Made by a program: the position numbers and the translations under genes. This document shows, piece after piece, positions 24,732 to 33,961 of a DNA stretch of 52,788 bases (its first letter is position 1; each line of letters opens with the position of its first letter). The notes under the pieces were generated by a model. That model was not told the DNA's origin. It saw only the letters and a program-made list of their open reading frames with translations, and did not search any database. Source of the stretch: a virus; the IMG/VR virus record IMGVR_UViG_3300007775_000137, positions 1 to 52,788 of that record; one strand, 5' to 3'.

Positions 24732-26246
24732 TTAGCTCAATTTCAGCAAAATGCCATCTGAACCATCAGCACCTAGACCGCCAGCATAAATTGTATTAGC
24801 CGCGATACTGGGTGAAGATTTTGAACAGATACCAATGCTATTAATGTAATCGTTGTCGGGAATTGCGCCGCTGCCTTCTGGCATGACGTACCAGCTTTTA
24901 CCACCGTCAATTGTGGCTAAAATGCGTCCAGCGGGAGCAGATAAACGAGCGGCCAAATAACCTACTGAATCAGTCGGGAAAACAATATCGTCAATTTCAT
25001 CAGTAGAAATTGGTAGATTACGCTGCGTCCAAGTAGTTCCGGCATTATTCGTGTACCATAATGCGCCATTAGCATCACCAACTAGCCATGTGTCTACATC
25101 TTTCATCCAAACCGCCGTAAGATTTACACCGACAGCAGGCCCAGTTACACTTGCCCATGTTCCGCCGCCGTCATTCGTATAGACCACTGCATTTGATGCA
25201 CCTACAGCGACCACATTTTGAGAATCATAAGCATGCACATCTGCTAGATTTTGGGCAGTTGCTACGCCCTCATCTTGCGCAGATACTCCCGCCGTTGGGT
25301 CATTCGTGTAGTAAATATAGCCACCATCTCCGACGATCCAGGTATCTCGTGCAGAAATTGACCAAATGGCATTCGGTTCACCACCAACGGCAAAACCAGT
25401 AGCAACTTCAACCCAAGTTTCAGTACCCAGTAAAATGTCACCCGTATTGGCATAATTCAGAGAACCAGCATCATTTGAAATGACTACTAAATTATCGCCA
25501 ATGCAAGCTGCGTCAGATGGTTCCTGAGAACTTGTCAAGGTATCAATAAAAGTCAGGCCATTTGTTTGAAGGCCATCATCGCTATAAATTACAGATGGGG
25601 ATACACCGGGGGAATTGCCAGCCGCCAATTGAACAGAGAAAACACGTTGGCAACCATCGGAGGGGGAATCGCAATCACCGCACTCGTTGCTATCACAAAC
25701 ACGAACAGCGACCACTTCGTTAAATGTGTCGCTTGTAGCACGTTCGGCAAAATTCAAACGTACTCGCTCATACCATCGTGCGGCATTGGTATCAGCAGAT
25801 TCGTTTGTTGGATTATCTTCACCAGATTCAATTGCACCAAAGTTTTCAATTGAGTAATTTGTCAGTCGGGTAGCTTCAAAAAAGATAACTTTTTCCCAAC
25901 CACCGTTATAATCTTGCGGGTCACGACAGCGACCAAGATGCGCTTGAATGTCAAGCTGGCATCGTTTTTCTGCAAGACGTTTCATATCTGATTGGGCACG
26001 TGGGTAACGTCCCATAATGCCAAATGATACCCGCTCTTCACTACCCTGCATTTCGTCAATTTCGATAAAACGTCCCGCTTGATTAGGATCTGGTATCTCA
26101 ATTTTTGTTACATCGCCTAAGGATTGACTTGGGTCATTAAACTTCATTAATCCCTGATACGTTGCATTGTTTGCCGGATTCGCACGATTTTCAATAAACC
26201 ATACGCGAATATCGCTACTTTTGCTTATTACGCGGTCAATTCCCAT
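24732..26246 (-). CDS. major tail tube protein with C-terminal beta-propeller
   Basis: 504 aa from ATG 26246, which has GGAGG upstream. Residues 1-200 should be the tube domain (RVISKSSDIRVWFIENRANP, RVSFGIMGRYPRAQSDM). From ~205 onward the chain has YCF48/BNR-type propeller blades: DTWIVGDGGYIYYTNDP, NVVAVGASNAVVYTNDGGGT, DTWLVGDANGALWYTNNAGT, and RILATIDGGKSWYVM. The TNDGG-T-W hairpins are clear. A tube decorated by propellers could bind glycans or cells. CDSNECGDCDSPSDGC is a Cys-rich linker. Confidence 0.65.
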   Translation of the reverse strand: MGIDRVISKSSDIRVWFIENRANPANNATYQGLMKFNDPSQSLGDVTKIEIPDPNQAGRFIEIDEMQGSEERVSFGIMGRYPRAQSDMKRLAEKRCQLDIQAHLGRCRDPQDYNGGWEKVIFFEATRLTNYSIENFGAIESGEDNPTNESADTNAARWYERVRLNFAERATSDTFNEVVAVRVCDSNECGDCDSPSDGCQRVFSVQLAAGNSPGVSPSVIYSDDGLQTNGLTFIDTLTSSQEPSDAACIGDNLVVISNDAGSLNYANTGDILLGTETWVEVATGFAVGGEPNAIWSISARDTWIVGDGGYIYYTNDPTAGVSAQDEGVATAQNLADVHAYDSQNVVAVGASNAVVYTNDGGGTWASVTGPAVGVNLTAVWMKDVDTWLVGDANGALWYTNNAGTTWTQRNLPISTDEIDDIVFPTDSVGYLAARLSAPAGRILATIDGGKSWYVMPEGSGAIPDNDYINSIGICSKSSPSIAANTIYAGGLGADGSDGILLKLS

Positions 26247-26261
26247 TATTGCCTCCAAAAC

Positions 26262-26297
26262 AAAAAAGCCCTCAACTCGCCTGACGAGTTAAGGGCT
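26262..26297 (-). terminator. leader hairpin/terminator before the tail tube gene, UCAGG loop
   Basis: AGCCCT-TAACTCG / CGAGTTG-AGGGCT stem around the loop TCAGG, then TTTTTTG and the GGAGG of the tail tube gene. The loop sequence is shared with hairpins at 44940-44967 and 48642-48675, each directly before a structural operon. Confidence 0.7.
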
Positions 26298-26326
26298 AAA
26301 AATATTTATGTTTATATGTCTATCTG

Positions 26327-26355
26327 ATTATAAATTAAGCAGGGCTATTTGTAAA
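26327..26355 (-). promoter_or_regulatory. promoter of the tail operon
   Basis: TTTACA (26355-26350), 17-bp spacer, TATAAT (26332-26327) on the minus strand. A copy of the dispersed motif (26360-26367) abuts the -35. Transcripts start about 60 nt before the UCAGG hairpin. Confidence 0.6.
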
Positions 26356-26356
26356 G

Positions 26357-26530
26357 TTACCCGGTATTGCGCTTTGTTTTTTTGCCAAACCAAATAACAA
26401 AGAAAAAACAGAGAAAATCTAAAGATGCAGAAAAACGCCAATTACTATATTTAGTCGTGGCAATCTGAAAACCAACACCCCATGAAGACATTTCACAAAG
26501 CACATTGGCTTCAAATAATTTAGTTTTCAT
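26357..26530 (-). CDS. small hydrophobic protein
   Basis: 57 aa from ATG 26530 (ATGA overlap with the adaptor gene). A single hydrophobic segment FSASLDFLCFFFVIWFG is followed by a basic tail KKTKRNTG. No family recognised. The tail-operon promoter begins within its last codons. Probably a small membrane protein. Confidence 0.5.
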   Translation of the reverse strand: MKTKLFEANVLCEMSSWGVGFQIATTKYSNWRFSASLDFLCFFFVIWFGKKTKRNTG

Positions 26531-27741
26531 CGCGGTATTTTCCTGCCTTCCTGATTTGCCCGTTTCCAAGCATACATTGCACCTTGCCAACTGCCAAACT
26601 CATTACCCAAATCAGCAAACGTTTTATTAAACGACCTCGCATCCGTCATTGACAAATCACGCTGCCAATGTTGCCAGAAAACGATAAGCGGCTCACACTC
26701 GCAGATTTCACGGTCTAGCAAAGCAACGGCAAAATAAGCAATTGCTTTTTCCCAGAATGGATCAAGCTGTTGCCACGGTCTATCCTGACTTTTATCTTGC
26801 CAGCCAGCCATATACCATAATCGCAATTGGTCAGGGTCGCGACATTCTGAAAAAGTGGACTCAGTAAATGCACCATCAGCATAAGTAGCAGGTGAATAAG
26901 CAAATCTGCCAAGGCGATAATCGCGGGCAAGCAAACAACCATACTGGGTTCCATGCTGGCAAACCGTACAAGTCCCAGTATCGCAAGTACAATTTGGGAA
27001 TGGTTCCCACATAAATTGTACTTGCGTTTCAGGGTCATTATAAACCCGGTATGCGTCAACGGTAGTTAGGAAATTGGCGGCTGTATCGCCGTCGATTCCT
27101 GTAGCGTCCAATTCCTCTAACAAATTAGGCAATGGTATTTGCCAGATTTTGAAAGTGATAACAGCATTGCCACCTGAAATGACTACGCTGTTAAGCGGTC
27201 TAATTTCCCACTCATCAGCAGCAGATTCACCGGGATAATATAATCTGATTTCATTTTCATCTGTAACTGTCGTTGCTACTGTAACAGTACACAATTCATC
27301 ATACCCATCACCATCAGCATCCGAACGTGTAATAGATGCACCTGCTTCAATTACAGTTTTGGCACGTTGCCCACCAGAGATAACATGATATTTATCTGTT
27401 CTAATTGTTTTATATTGGCCCCGTATGTTGAATCCAGAGGAAAAAAGCGTAGGGTCGCCTGGGGATTGCGTTTTGTGCCGTTCGTCAATTTCCCAAGTTG
27501 GCAAAAGATTATAGCCAACATAATTAGCAATCTGACTTTCAGCATCTTGAATAGCTTCAGCTAAACTTTCACGGCTAACATGCTGCGCATCTTGCCAGTC
27601 ATATTGAAGCCACATATCATCACAACCTGAACGAGTAGGTCGTAAGCTGGTATAAATGCCATTCGTATGAAATGGATCAGCTCCTAAGATTTTGAAAAAC
27701 CGGTCTAAGGGAAGCCATGTGTAGGTACTTGCTCTAGCCAC
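26527..27741 (-). CDS. head-tail connector/adaptor protein
   Basis: 404 aa, start GTG 27741 behind GAGAGG. AEAIQDAESQIANYVGYNLL near residue 60 is the helix found in HK97 gp6/SPP1 gp15-type adaptors. Towards the C-terminus it has QLRLWYMAGWQDKSQDRPW and FWEKAIAYFAVALLDREICE, features of longer adaptor proteins. A Cys-rich loop (NCTCDTGTCTVCQHG) may bind zinc. Position before the tail tube gene fits. Confidence 0.6.
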   Translation of the reverse strand: MARASTYTWLPLDRFFKILGADPFHTNGIYTSLRPTRSGCDDMWLQYDWQDAQHVSRESLAEAIQDAESQIANYVGYNLLPTWEIDERHKTQSPGDPTLFSSGFNIRGQYKTIRTDKYHVISGGQRAKTVIEAGASITRSDADGDGYDELCTVTVATTVTDENEIRLYYPGESAADEWEIRPLNSVVISGGNAVITFKIWQIPLPNLLEELDATGIDGDTAANFLTTVDAYRVYNDPETQVQFMWEPFPNCTCDTGTCTVCQHGTQYGCLLARDYRLGRFAYSPATYADGAFTESTFSECRDPDQLRLWYMAGWQDKSQDRPWQQLDPFWEKAIAYFAVALLDREICECEPLIVFWQHWQRDLSMTDARSFNKTFADLGNEFGSWQGAMYAWKRANQEGRKIPR

Positions 27742-28045
27742 GCGCCAACCTCTCTATCAAAATTGCACCTGCGGAAAGTGCAAATGGTAAAAACAACACA
27801 ACCAATACCGGGTAAAACCACAAAACAATCCCCACAAACGCACCTATCCAAACCGATAAACACCAAATGCAAGTAAACAATTCGGCAAAAAATGAACCAT
27901 CATCCGTTACAATTTCGCCTGTATCATCATGCACAATTCCAACCAATTCGCGTAACCAAATGAAGATATCAAATGGCCCCGCTTCATAAGATAGCATGGC
28001 AGATAGCCGCCATGTGGCGAGGATAGCAATTAGTAATTTAATCAT
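27734..28045 (-). CDS. DUF1360-like membrane protein
   Basis: 103 aa from ATG 28045. TWRLSAMLSYEAGPFDIFIWLR and FTCIWCLSVWIG match the DUF1360 pattern TWRLSxLLxxExGPFxxxxxLR plus CxWCxSxW. Two or three membrane segments (LLIAILATWRLS, LSVWIGAFVGIVLWFYPVLV, ALSAGAIL). DUF1360 proteins occur in many phages and Bacillus; function unknown, possibly superinfection exclusion. Confidence 0.75.
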   Translation of the reverse strand: MIKLLIAILATWRLSAMLSYEAGPFDIFIWLRELVGIVHDDTGEIVTDDGSFFAELFTCIWCLSVWIGAFVGIVLWFYPVLVVLFLPFALSAGAILIERLARG

Positions 28046-28256
28046 CAGATTTTGGACATAAGACAACATCAAATCCGCGCTCGGATTTGTTTAATGGAAA
28101 TACTTCGTAAATACAATTTGATAATCCGCTACTGCTGTCTATTATCCAAACATTTCTGTCATCAAGATCGAGAGGTATCATATTAATGATTTTCCTCAGT
28201 TCCCCGATGGTTAGATCGCCATCTTTTGCCGTATAAGGAATACTCAATTTATCCAT
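28038..28256 (-). CDS. hypothetical protein
   Basis: 72 aa. GDLTIGELRKIINMIPLDLDDRNVWIIDSSSG is followed by FDVVLCPKSDD. It resembles phage proteins in which a short helix (TVGELRxxL) precedes a strand with D-x-x-V/I. No function known. Overlaps the glycosyltransferase fusion gene upstream and the DUF1360 gene downstream. Confidence 0.65.
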   Translation of the reverse strand: MDKLSIPYTAKDGDLTIGELRKIINMIPLDLDDRNVWIIDSSSGLSNCIYEVFPLNKSERGFDVVLCPKSDD

Positions 28257-31200
28257 TCAACGCCCGATTAATTTCTTTAATGATGGTCTTGCGCGGCTTA
28301 TCCTGATTTTTCTCAGTTGTCAAAACAACCAATAAATCCTCTGGTTCTGGATTCGTTTTCATCCAAATACGAAAATCATCAATGGTATCAAATTCTGGAA
28401 CCATGACATTTAACGCTGCTTCAACATTGCTTGAATCAATGCCCATGCCAGCAGCTTTAACTGGTACATCTGCCCAAATGTCATCCATAACAATATCATT
28501 GACAGGCAATTTTGGCGCATTACTTTTAATCGGTTCAGTTTTTAATGTGGTATTTCGCTCTGGTAAACTAAACTCAACCCATAGCGGTTGACCTTTTCGT
28601 GTACGTTGTTTCAATGATTCAGCATCTTGAGGATGCACATCAAAAAGCAACATGCCATCATTCGTTAGCATTGTTCGATAGGACTTACCACTTGCCCCGC
28701 CTTTTACTGTAAATTTGCCAGACATCGGCCCTTTGTATTCAAGTATCATACCATCTCCATTTCTAGCTACGAGTGCCTCAAAATCAGATTGTGGCAATTC
28801 TGCCAGTGCTTTGTTATACGGTTTGCCTTGTGGGCATTTTTTGCATGCCATTGGTTTGCGCCTCTTGTAATAATCAATATGTTCATTATAAAGTATTTTC
28901 TTTAGCTTGTCATTTTCTGCTTTCACAGCAGCTTTTTTTTCTGGACTTGCTTCCTCAAACGCTGCATATTTGCGCCTTAACCCGGTATTTGGACGATAGG
29001 CTAAAATGGCTTCCTCAACTCGCAAACCACATAAGCCAATTTGGGCATACATCTTAATCTGATAATCCCAATCTTCCCATGCTGGCATTGTGATATTAAA
29101 ACCACCTATTTTTTCATGCGCCCATCTGGGATATAAAGCCGTTACCGGGTGAATAATCCGTCGCAAAATTACATCATCGCTGTTTATGTCACAAGTAAAA
29201 TCATAGGACTTGTAATAGTCTGGCAATTCATCGCCTTTAGGTACTAGCCAGTCGCCATAAACTACACAATTGCCATCCGTCGATTGCCACGCTTCATACA
29301 GGGTAGACAATGCACCCGGCAATAAATAATCATCAGCATCTAAAAAGACAATCAATCCAGACTTGGCAGCTTTTACACCAGCATTACGCGCTTCACCCGC
29401 ACCACGCGCATCAGGATGTTTTTCTTTTGGTGTCACAATTCGGGCATATGATGCACCCGGTATGGTTGTCCACTTTTCGCCAGTATCATTTACTACAATG
29501 GCTTCCCAGTCTTGGAAATCTTGAGCTATCAAACTATCTAAAGCGTCAATAACATATTCTTTATGGTTTGGCCCTACTGGAATTATCACCGACAATACCG
29601 GGTTTTGATGGTGTCTGACATTCCAATATTTACCGTATCTTGCCCACGAACGAGGCGGCAAACCTTGCGCCCCGAATGGTACTATCTGAGCATTGGGAAT
29701 TTCGCCATTATGCCGCTGGCTTATTTTCTCACCATCTTTAGCTTTATCGGCAAAGCGAAATGGCAACCATGCTAGCCAGTTCGGTTCCTTGCCAAACTTA
29801 CGCATCTCATTAGCTGATTTACTGTCACCACGTAGGCGGTAAATTAAAGTTGATGCCTGCGTAACTTTCTTGGCAATATAACCATAAGAGGTAACACGCG
29901 CCCAAAAAATAGCATCCTCATTACGTGAATCTCGCACACGATACCCGCCGCTGTTTTCTAGCACTTCTCTACGCATCATAGCGGCATATGGTAACTGATT
30001 CAAATGCGCCAATTGCCCACGCCAACTATATTGTTCAGGCGGGAAAAAGTCTTTATCTTTATTAGCATTACGCCGCTGGTTCGTGCCGTCATCGTTGATT
30101 AAATCTAAATGACCATAGGCAATATGAATGCCTTGATCTTTATCCAATTCGTTGGATAAAACCTCTAGCGCATTTGGAGCAAGCATATCATCAGCGTCTA
30201 AATAGATTATGTATTTGCCTTTTGCATGGGTGAATCCAAGGTTTCTTGCACCTGATAACCCTGTATTTTGTGGGGTTTTTAGATAGGTAATTTGCTTGTG
30301 AGGATTGTACAATTCGATTATGTCTAAACTGCTATCAGTTGAACAGTCATCGACGATTAAACATTCATAATCGGTAAAAGTTTGATTCACAACTGAATCT
30401 AAGCAACTTTCAAGATATTTTTCTAGGTTGTAATTCGTAACAATAACACTTACTTTTGGCTCTTTTGGCTGACAATGAATATCATAAACCGACTTAAAAA
30501 CATCGGCATATTGTTCAATCTTATCCCGCCATTGCCACCGTTCAATAACATCTTGCCGTGCGTTTTTGCCAAGTTCATCGCGGTTTTTTAGAGCAAGCCG
30601 AATAGCTTTTTCTAGCTGCTCATAATCGCCCTCTGGAACCAGATAACCCGTTACACCTTGCTTAATAATTTCTACCTGTCCACCAAATGCCCATCCAACT
30701 ACAGGCACGCCACAAGCCATAGCCTCTAATGTGCCAATGCCGAAAGTTTCCCGCGTCGTTGCCAAATAAACACCGGCTTTAGCAACAATGCTTTTCATGC
30801 GCTCATATGGTACAGCATCTAAAATCTTTACATTTTTCCGCTCACCCCCATACGTGGTAACAAATCGCACATCAGGCATAAGACGCGCCAATTCATTTAA
30901 TGGAGCTGGATCGGATATAGGGTCAACCCGTGCCTTATTCCACAATACCCAGTCGGCTGGATTGTCATCAGGTGTAAATTCATCTATGTCTACACCGTGA
31001 TAGATGACTTTTGGGTCAATTAACATGCCCCGTGTAATGGCATTGCGTACCCAGTATGAGGGTGCAGTCGTTGCTTTTGCCCGTTTCATTGATTCGATAA
31101 CCAACTGATTAACGCGGTGCATTGTTGCACCCCAATCATAATCTGCCCAATATAAACCATGACATGAGCTTACAATTGGCTTGTCAAATTTAGTAACCGG

Positions 31201-31371
31201 CATTGCCCCATGTGCATTAATAATATCGGCTTCTTCTGGTGTATTGACAATCTCAATACCAAATTCAGGCAAGTATTTTTGCATGGCTTCTATTACCCGC
31301 CGAATGCCGCCGTCTGGTTTGTCGCCTTCTTGCCCTGTATAGTCAGGAGAAATGTAAAGTTTTATTGTCAT
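28249..31371 (-). CDS. triple glycosyltransferase fusion (GT4-GT2-GT2) with C-terminal extension
   Basis: 1040 aa from ATG 31371 (ATGA overlap). Residues ~1-300: GT4 domain with GVDIDEFTPDDNP, VYLATTRETFGIGTLEAMAC and WAFGGQVEII. Residues ~305-560: GT2 with SVIVTNYNLEKYLESCLDSV, LIVDDCSTD and IIYLDADDM. Residues ~595-840: second GT2 with SVIIPVGPNHKEY, VVNDTGE, VFLDADDYLLPGA and MPAWEDWDY. The last ~200 residues begin with a MACKKCPQGK segment and are not transferase. The DxD motifs are intact. It could assemble several sugar units alone. The extension may dock the enzyme on a virion or partner. Confidence 0.85.
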   Translation of the reverse strand: MTIKLYISPDYTGQEGDKPDGGIRRVIEAMQKYLPEFGIEIVNTPEEADIINAHGAMPVTKFDKPIVSSCHGLYWADYDWGATMHRVNQLVIESMKRAKATTAPSYWVRNAITRGMLIDPKVIYHGVDIDEFTPDDNPADWVLWNKARVDPISDPAPLNELARLMPDVRFVTTYGGERKNVKILDAVPYERMKSIVAKAGVYLATTRETFGIGTLEAMACGVPVVGWAFGGQVEIIKQGVTGYLVPEGDYEQLEKAIRLALKNRDELGKNARQDVIERWQWRDKIEQYADVFKSVYDIHCQPKEPKVSVIVTNYNLEKYLESCLDSVVNQTFTDYECLIVDDCSTDSSLDIIELYNPHKQITYLKTPQNTGLSGARNLGFTHAKGKYIIYLDADDMLAPNALEVLSNELDKDQGIHIAYGHLDLINDDGTNQRRNANKDKDFFPPEQYSWRGQLAHLNQLPYAAMMRREVLENSGGYRVRDSRNEDAIFWARVTSYGYIAKKVTQASTLIYRLRGDSKSANEMRKFGKEPNWLAWLPFRFADKAKDGEKISQRHNGEIPNAQIVPFGAQGLPPRSWARYGKYWNVRHHQNPVLSVIIPVGPNHKEYVIDALDSLIAQDFQDWEAIVVNDTGEKWTTIPGASYARIVTPKEKHPDARGAGEARNAGVKAAKSGLIVFLDADDYLLPGALSTLYEAWQSTDGNCVVYGDWLVPKGDELPDYYKSYDFTCDINSDDVILRRIIHPVTALYPRWAHEKIGGFNITMPAWEDWDYQIKMYAQIGLCGLRVEEAILAYRPNTGLRRKYAAFEEASPEKKAAVKAENDKLKKILYNEHIDYYKRRKPMACKKCPQGKPYNKALAELPQSDFEALVARNGDGMILEYKGPMSGKFTVKGGASGKSYRTMLTNDGMLLFDVHPQDAESLKQRTRKGQPLWVEFSLPERNTTLKTEPIKSNAPKLPVNDIVMDDIWADVPVKAAGMGIDSSNVEAALNVMVPEFDTIDDFRIWMKTNPEPEDLLVVLTTEKNQDKPRKTIIKEINRALNG

Positions 31372-32411
31372 GTTATGCGCCAAACCGTCCTACTTGCATC
31401 CCTACCGTGTACGGGAATTGTTACCAATTTCTCAACCTTGCCATATTGCTTAAGCATATTGTAAACGTCATCATCTGTTTTGTGAACACCTGGGCCATCT
31501 CCGACAAGTTGAGTCTCAAAGAATAATTGATCTGATTTTTCAATCAACCGCATAAGGGTGTATTCTGCCCGATTATAACTTTCATTCCTGGCAATATGGG
31601 CAAATACTGACATAAAAAATATAGTATCAGTTTTATACTTTATCGGACTAGTAGAAACAACATTACCATGACAAATAGGCCAAACGATATTACTTGATTC
31701 CACCTCTCCACTTAACCATACTTCTTTTAAAGCATCGTTGCCATATTTAGGAATACTAACATCTCGATCCATTCCCCAAAACCTGCCCATATCCCATGAT
31801 GCTTTTTCAGTTAAAGCAAAAAGTAAATAGTCACCCTCAGCACATCCAAAATCTATTAAAGAGTTACCCTGTATGCAGGGTCTTATTGCCTGCCACTTAC
31901 GAATATGACGCGATGTGTCAGGCGATAATTCCAAAGCAGCTTGCCACAAATTAAAGGCATCACCCTCCGGTCTTTTATCTGGCCCCGGTTCATTATCAAA
32001 TTTGCTTTGGTGAAAGTCAATCAGCATTGGCTTATTGTTTTTGACAATGATGTTTTTAGTTGAGATGTCACCATGACGGATGCCGTGTTTTTTGAGAGTG
32101 TAAAGAAGTAAAGCGCAATTGCGACGGAAAATTGTTTCATCTGTAACTGGTTCGGACTTACCTAAATCTTCAACTATTAAATGAGATAAACTAGAGGGAG
32201 CATCACTATAATCAAATTTGATAAATTTCGGAGTAAATCCAGTACCATCTAAAGCCTTTAAAAATCTAGCTTCATTTTGAAGAAACATATTTTCAATACC
32301 GGTATAAGCATGTTTGATTATTGTATCAGCATCATGTTGTATTTTTATCCCCTTCAATCCACCAGCCACAAAAGCAGCATCGCCGTCTGTTACTAAATCA
32401 ATTTTGCTCAT
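31368..32411 (-). CDS. kinase-like domain fused to SAM methyltransferase
   Basis: 347 aa. Residues ~1-140 have a protein-kinase/LPS-kinase fold: VEDLGK hinge, HGDISTKNIIV catalytic loop (113-123) and MLIDFHQSK (DFG-like, 129-137). Residues ~180-347 form a class I methyltransferase: SLIDFGCAEGDYL (184-196) and a later FMSVFAHIAR. Such kinase-MTase chains modify glycan ends (phosphorylate then methylate) in O-antigen synthesis (WbdD of E. coli is the known case, in reversed order). It lies directly before the glycosyltransferase fusion, fitting a chain-terminating role. Confidence 0.75.
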   Translation of the reverse strand: MSKIDLVTDGDAAFVAGGLKGIKIQHDADTIIKHAYTGIENMFLQNEARFLKALDGTGFTPKFIKFDYSDAPSSLSHLIVEDLGKSEPVTDETIFRRNCALLLYTLKKHGIRHGDISTKNIIVKNNKPMLIDFHQSKFDNEPGPDKRPEGDAFNLWQAALELSPDTSRHIRKWQAIRPCIQGNSLIDFGCAEGDYLLFALTEKASWDMGRFWGMDRDVSIPKYGNDALKEVWLSGEVESSNIVWPICHGNVVSTSPIKYKTDTIFFMSVFAHIARNESYNRAEYTLMRLIEKSDQLFFETQLVGDGPGVHKTDDDVYNMLKQYGKVEKLVTIPVHGRDASRTVWRIT

Positions 32412-32617
32412 AGCTCTTTACCAGTAATTTCTTTATACGCTTTAACAATAGAATTAATCTCATTTTGCATTTGACTTTGCACCCGGCTAAGCCGATTAGC
32501 TTCTTCCCTAGCAGTACTATATTCTTCGTCAATCTTTTCTTTTTTCTTGACAAGAGAAGTATATAATTCTTTTAATGTGTTTTCAGCCTGCCCAATTTCA
32601 TCAGTTCTTAGATTCAT
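32408..32617 (-). CDS. coiled-coil protein
   Basis: 69 aa, almost entirely a predicted coiled coil (ENTLKELYTSLVKKKEKIDE, then SRVQSQMQNEINSIVKAYKE). ATGA overlap with the kinase-methyltransferase gene. WbdD-type chain regulators also carry a coiled coil that measures polymer length, in the same chain; whether this separate one does is speculative. Confidence 0.65.
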   Translation of the reverse strand: MNLRTDEIGQAENTLKELYTSLVKKKEKIDEEYSTAREEANRLSRVQSQMQNEINSIVKAYKEITGKEL

Positions 32618-32623
32618 ATCATT

Positions 32624-32899
32624 TCACCTTGTTCTATAACTCATAATCATTGACGGATAAATACGTTTGCAACCTAGACAATTAATCAAATGATTGCCAA
32701 ATTCAGTGAGTCTAAATGATACCCGGTATTGTTGCTTTTGTTTGGCATATAATTCAACACCTAGCCAACTTTCAAATAGTTGCATCCGATGAATAAAACA
32801 CATTACTGATAATCCAGTATTTTTTGCTGCCATGTAAAATGAACCAGATTGCCACAAAAAAGCAAAGGTTTTTTCAAGCAAATCAGGAGTCAGTCTCAA
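32624..32899 (-). CDS. LysR/ModE-type winged-HTH protein
   Basis: 91 aa from TTG 32899 (GGAGAAGGG upstream). LLEKTFAFLWQSGSFYMAAK, then MQLFESWLGVELYAKQ and FRLTEFGNHLINCLG follow the LysR N-terminal HTH (GSF-AA, LE-LG-LF, LT-G-L). There is no effector domain. It may be a stand-alone regulator of the glycan module. The family match is by pattern only. Confidence 0.5.
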   Translation of the reverse strand: MRLTPDLLEKTFAFLWQSGSFYMAAKNTGLSVMCFIHRMQLFESWLGVELYAKQKQQYRVSFRLTEFGNHLINCLGCKRIYPSMIMSYRTR

Positions 32900-33284
32900 T
32901 TTCCCTTCTCCAAGAAACAATAACTTCGTCAATATATGGGAAGATAACACCAAGCAAACCGCCTTTTTCTATTTTACTTTCATCAAAATAAATGAATCTA
33001 GTTGCCCGTACAATATCACCACATCGGCAAATTACTTGAAAATCAAGATGCTCTTGTTTTATTTCAACTTGCCAAACATTATTTGTTTTTTCAGCAAGAT
33101 AGCCAATAATGGCATAATTAAGTACATCAATGGCCTCAACAACACTTGTCAGTTCTTCTTTTGATATTTTTGGCACTTTGGGAATATGTCTAGGTATTGA
33201 ACCGTTAACGGGAACATGCCCCCAGTATCCATGTACATTATCATAATAAATCTCACCTTTACATGACTCGCAATAAGTAGCCAT
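32883..33284 (-). CDS. hypothetical zinc-binding protein
   Basis: 133 aa from ATG 33284 (TGATG overlap). N-terminal CESCKGEIYYDNVHGYWGH gives CxxC...H-x5-H, a possible zinc site; C-R-CG appears later. The rest is alpha/beta with no known family. Glycan-module neighbourhood. Confidence 0.6.
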   Translation of the reverse strand: MATYCESCKGEIYYDNVHGYWGHVPVNGSIPRHIPKVPKISKEELTSVVEAIDVLNYAIIGYLAEKTNNVWQVEIKQEHLDFQVICRCGDIVRATRFIYFDESKIEKGGLLGVIFPYIDEVIVSWRREIETDS

Positions 33285-33961
33285 CAATCCACCTCGTAAC
33301 TTTGCACCGCGCCAATATGATTAAATACTCCCCAACCAGAAATACTAGCAGGTCGCCATATTTTAATCTCATTTTGTTGTCTGAAACGATAATCAAAATC
33401 AATCTCAACATCACCGGGAGATGGCTGGATATTTTCATTGTATAAGCCAATTGCCTGATTCAGCCGCTTATGCCGCAAATGAGGATTGCCACTAAAAGCG
33501 TATTGTGGCTTATGATCCATTTCTAAATAGTGCCGCCCGTCATGGCCTTTTACATGGCAAATCATGCCAAGTGTCAAGGTTCCAAATCTCACGATGCCCA
33601 CTTGCTCATTTTCCTGTAACAATTTGACGTAAGGTGTAATGTCGAACGGTTCTGGAAGTAACCAATCATCTTCCATAACTAGCACATAATCAGACCATTT
33701 ATAACATTCAACTAGACCACGATTCCAATTTGCGCCGGGTGTCATTTTTTCGCAATGTATACCGATAGTACGCTCGTTTTCAAGACTGCTAAATAATTGG
33801 TCAAGTCGTTCACTGTTGCCAAAACCATCAGCAATATACCACGCCAGTTTACCATCATAATGCAGGTTTTTAATTAAACCCTGTATTGTTTTTGTGGCAT
33901 ATTCTAGCCTGTCATTATCTCGCAGATAAACAAGTAAAAGAATTGTAATGTTAGGATTCAT
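33284..33961 (-). CDS. GT2-like glycosyltransferase
   Basis: 225 aa from ATG 33961 (ATGA overlap). NITILLLVYLRDNDRLEYAT at the start, WYIADGFGNS, MTPGANWNRGLVECY and YVLVMEDDWLLPEPFD with the EDD metal motif support a GT-A transferase. Shorter than most. It is coupled to the FkbM-like methyltransferase upstream, so the two may act on one glycan. Confidence 0.7.
   Translation of the reverse strand: MNPNITILLLVYLRDNDRLEYATKTIQGLIKNLHYDGKLAWYIADGFGNSERLDQLFSSLENERTIGIHCEKMTPGANWNRGLVECYKWSDYVLVMEDDWLLPEPFDITPYVKLLQENEQVGIVRFGTLTLGMICHVKGHDGRHYLEMDHKPQYAFSGNPHLRHKRLNQAIGLYNENIQPSPGDVEIDFDYRFRQQNEIKIWRPASISGWGVFNHIGAVQSYEVD

Noticed and set aside
28249-31371. Three separate glycosyltransferase genes
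   Set aside because: The frame is continuous without stops or internal ribosome sites at the domain borders, so a fusion is more likely.
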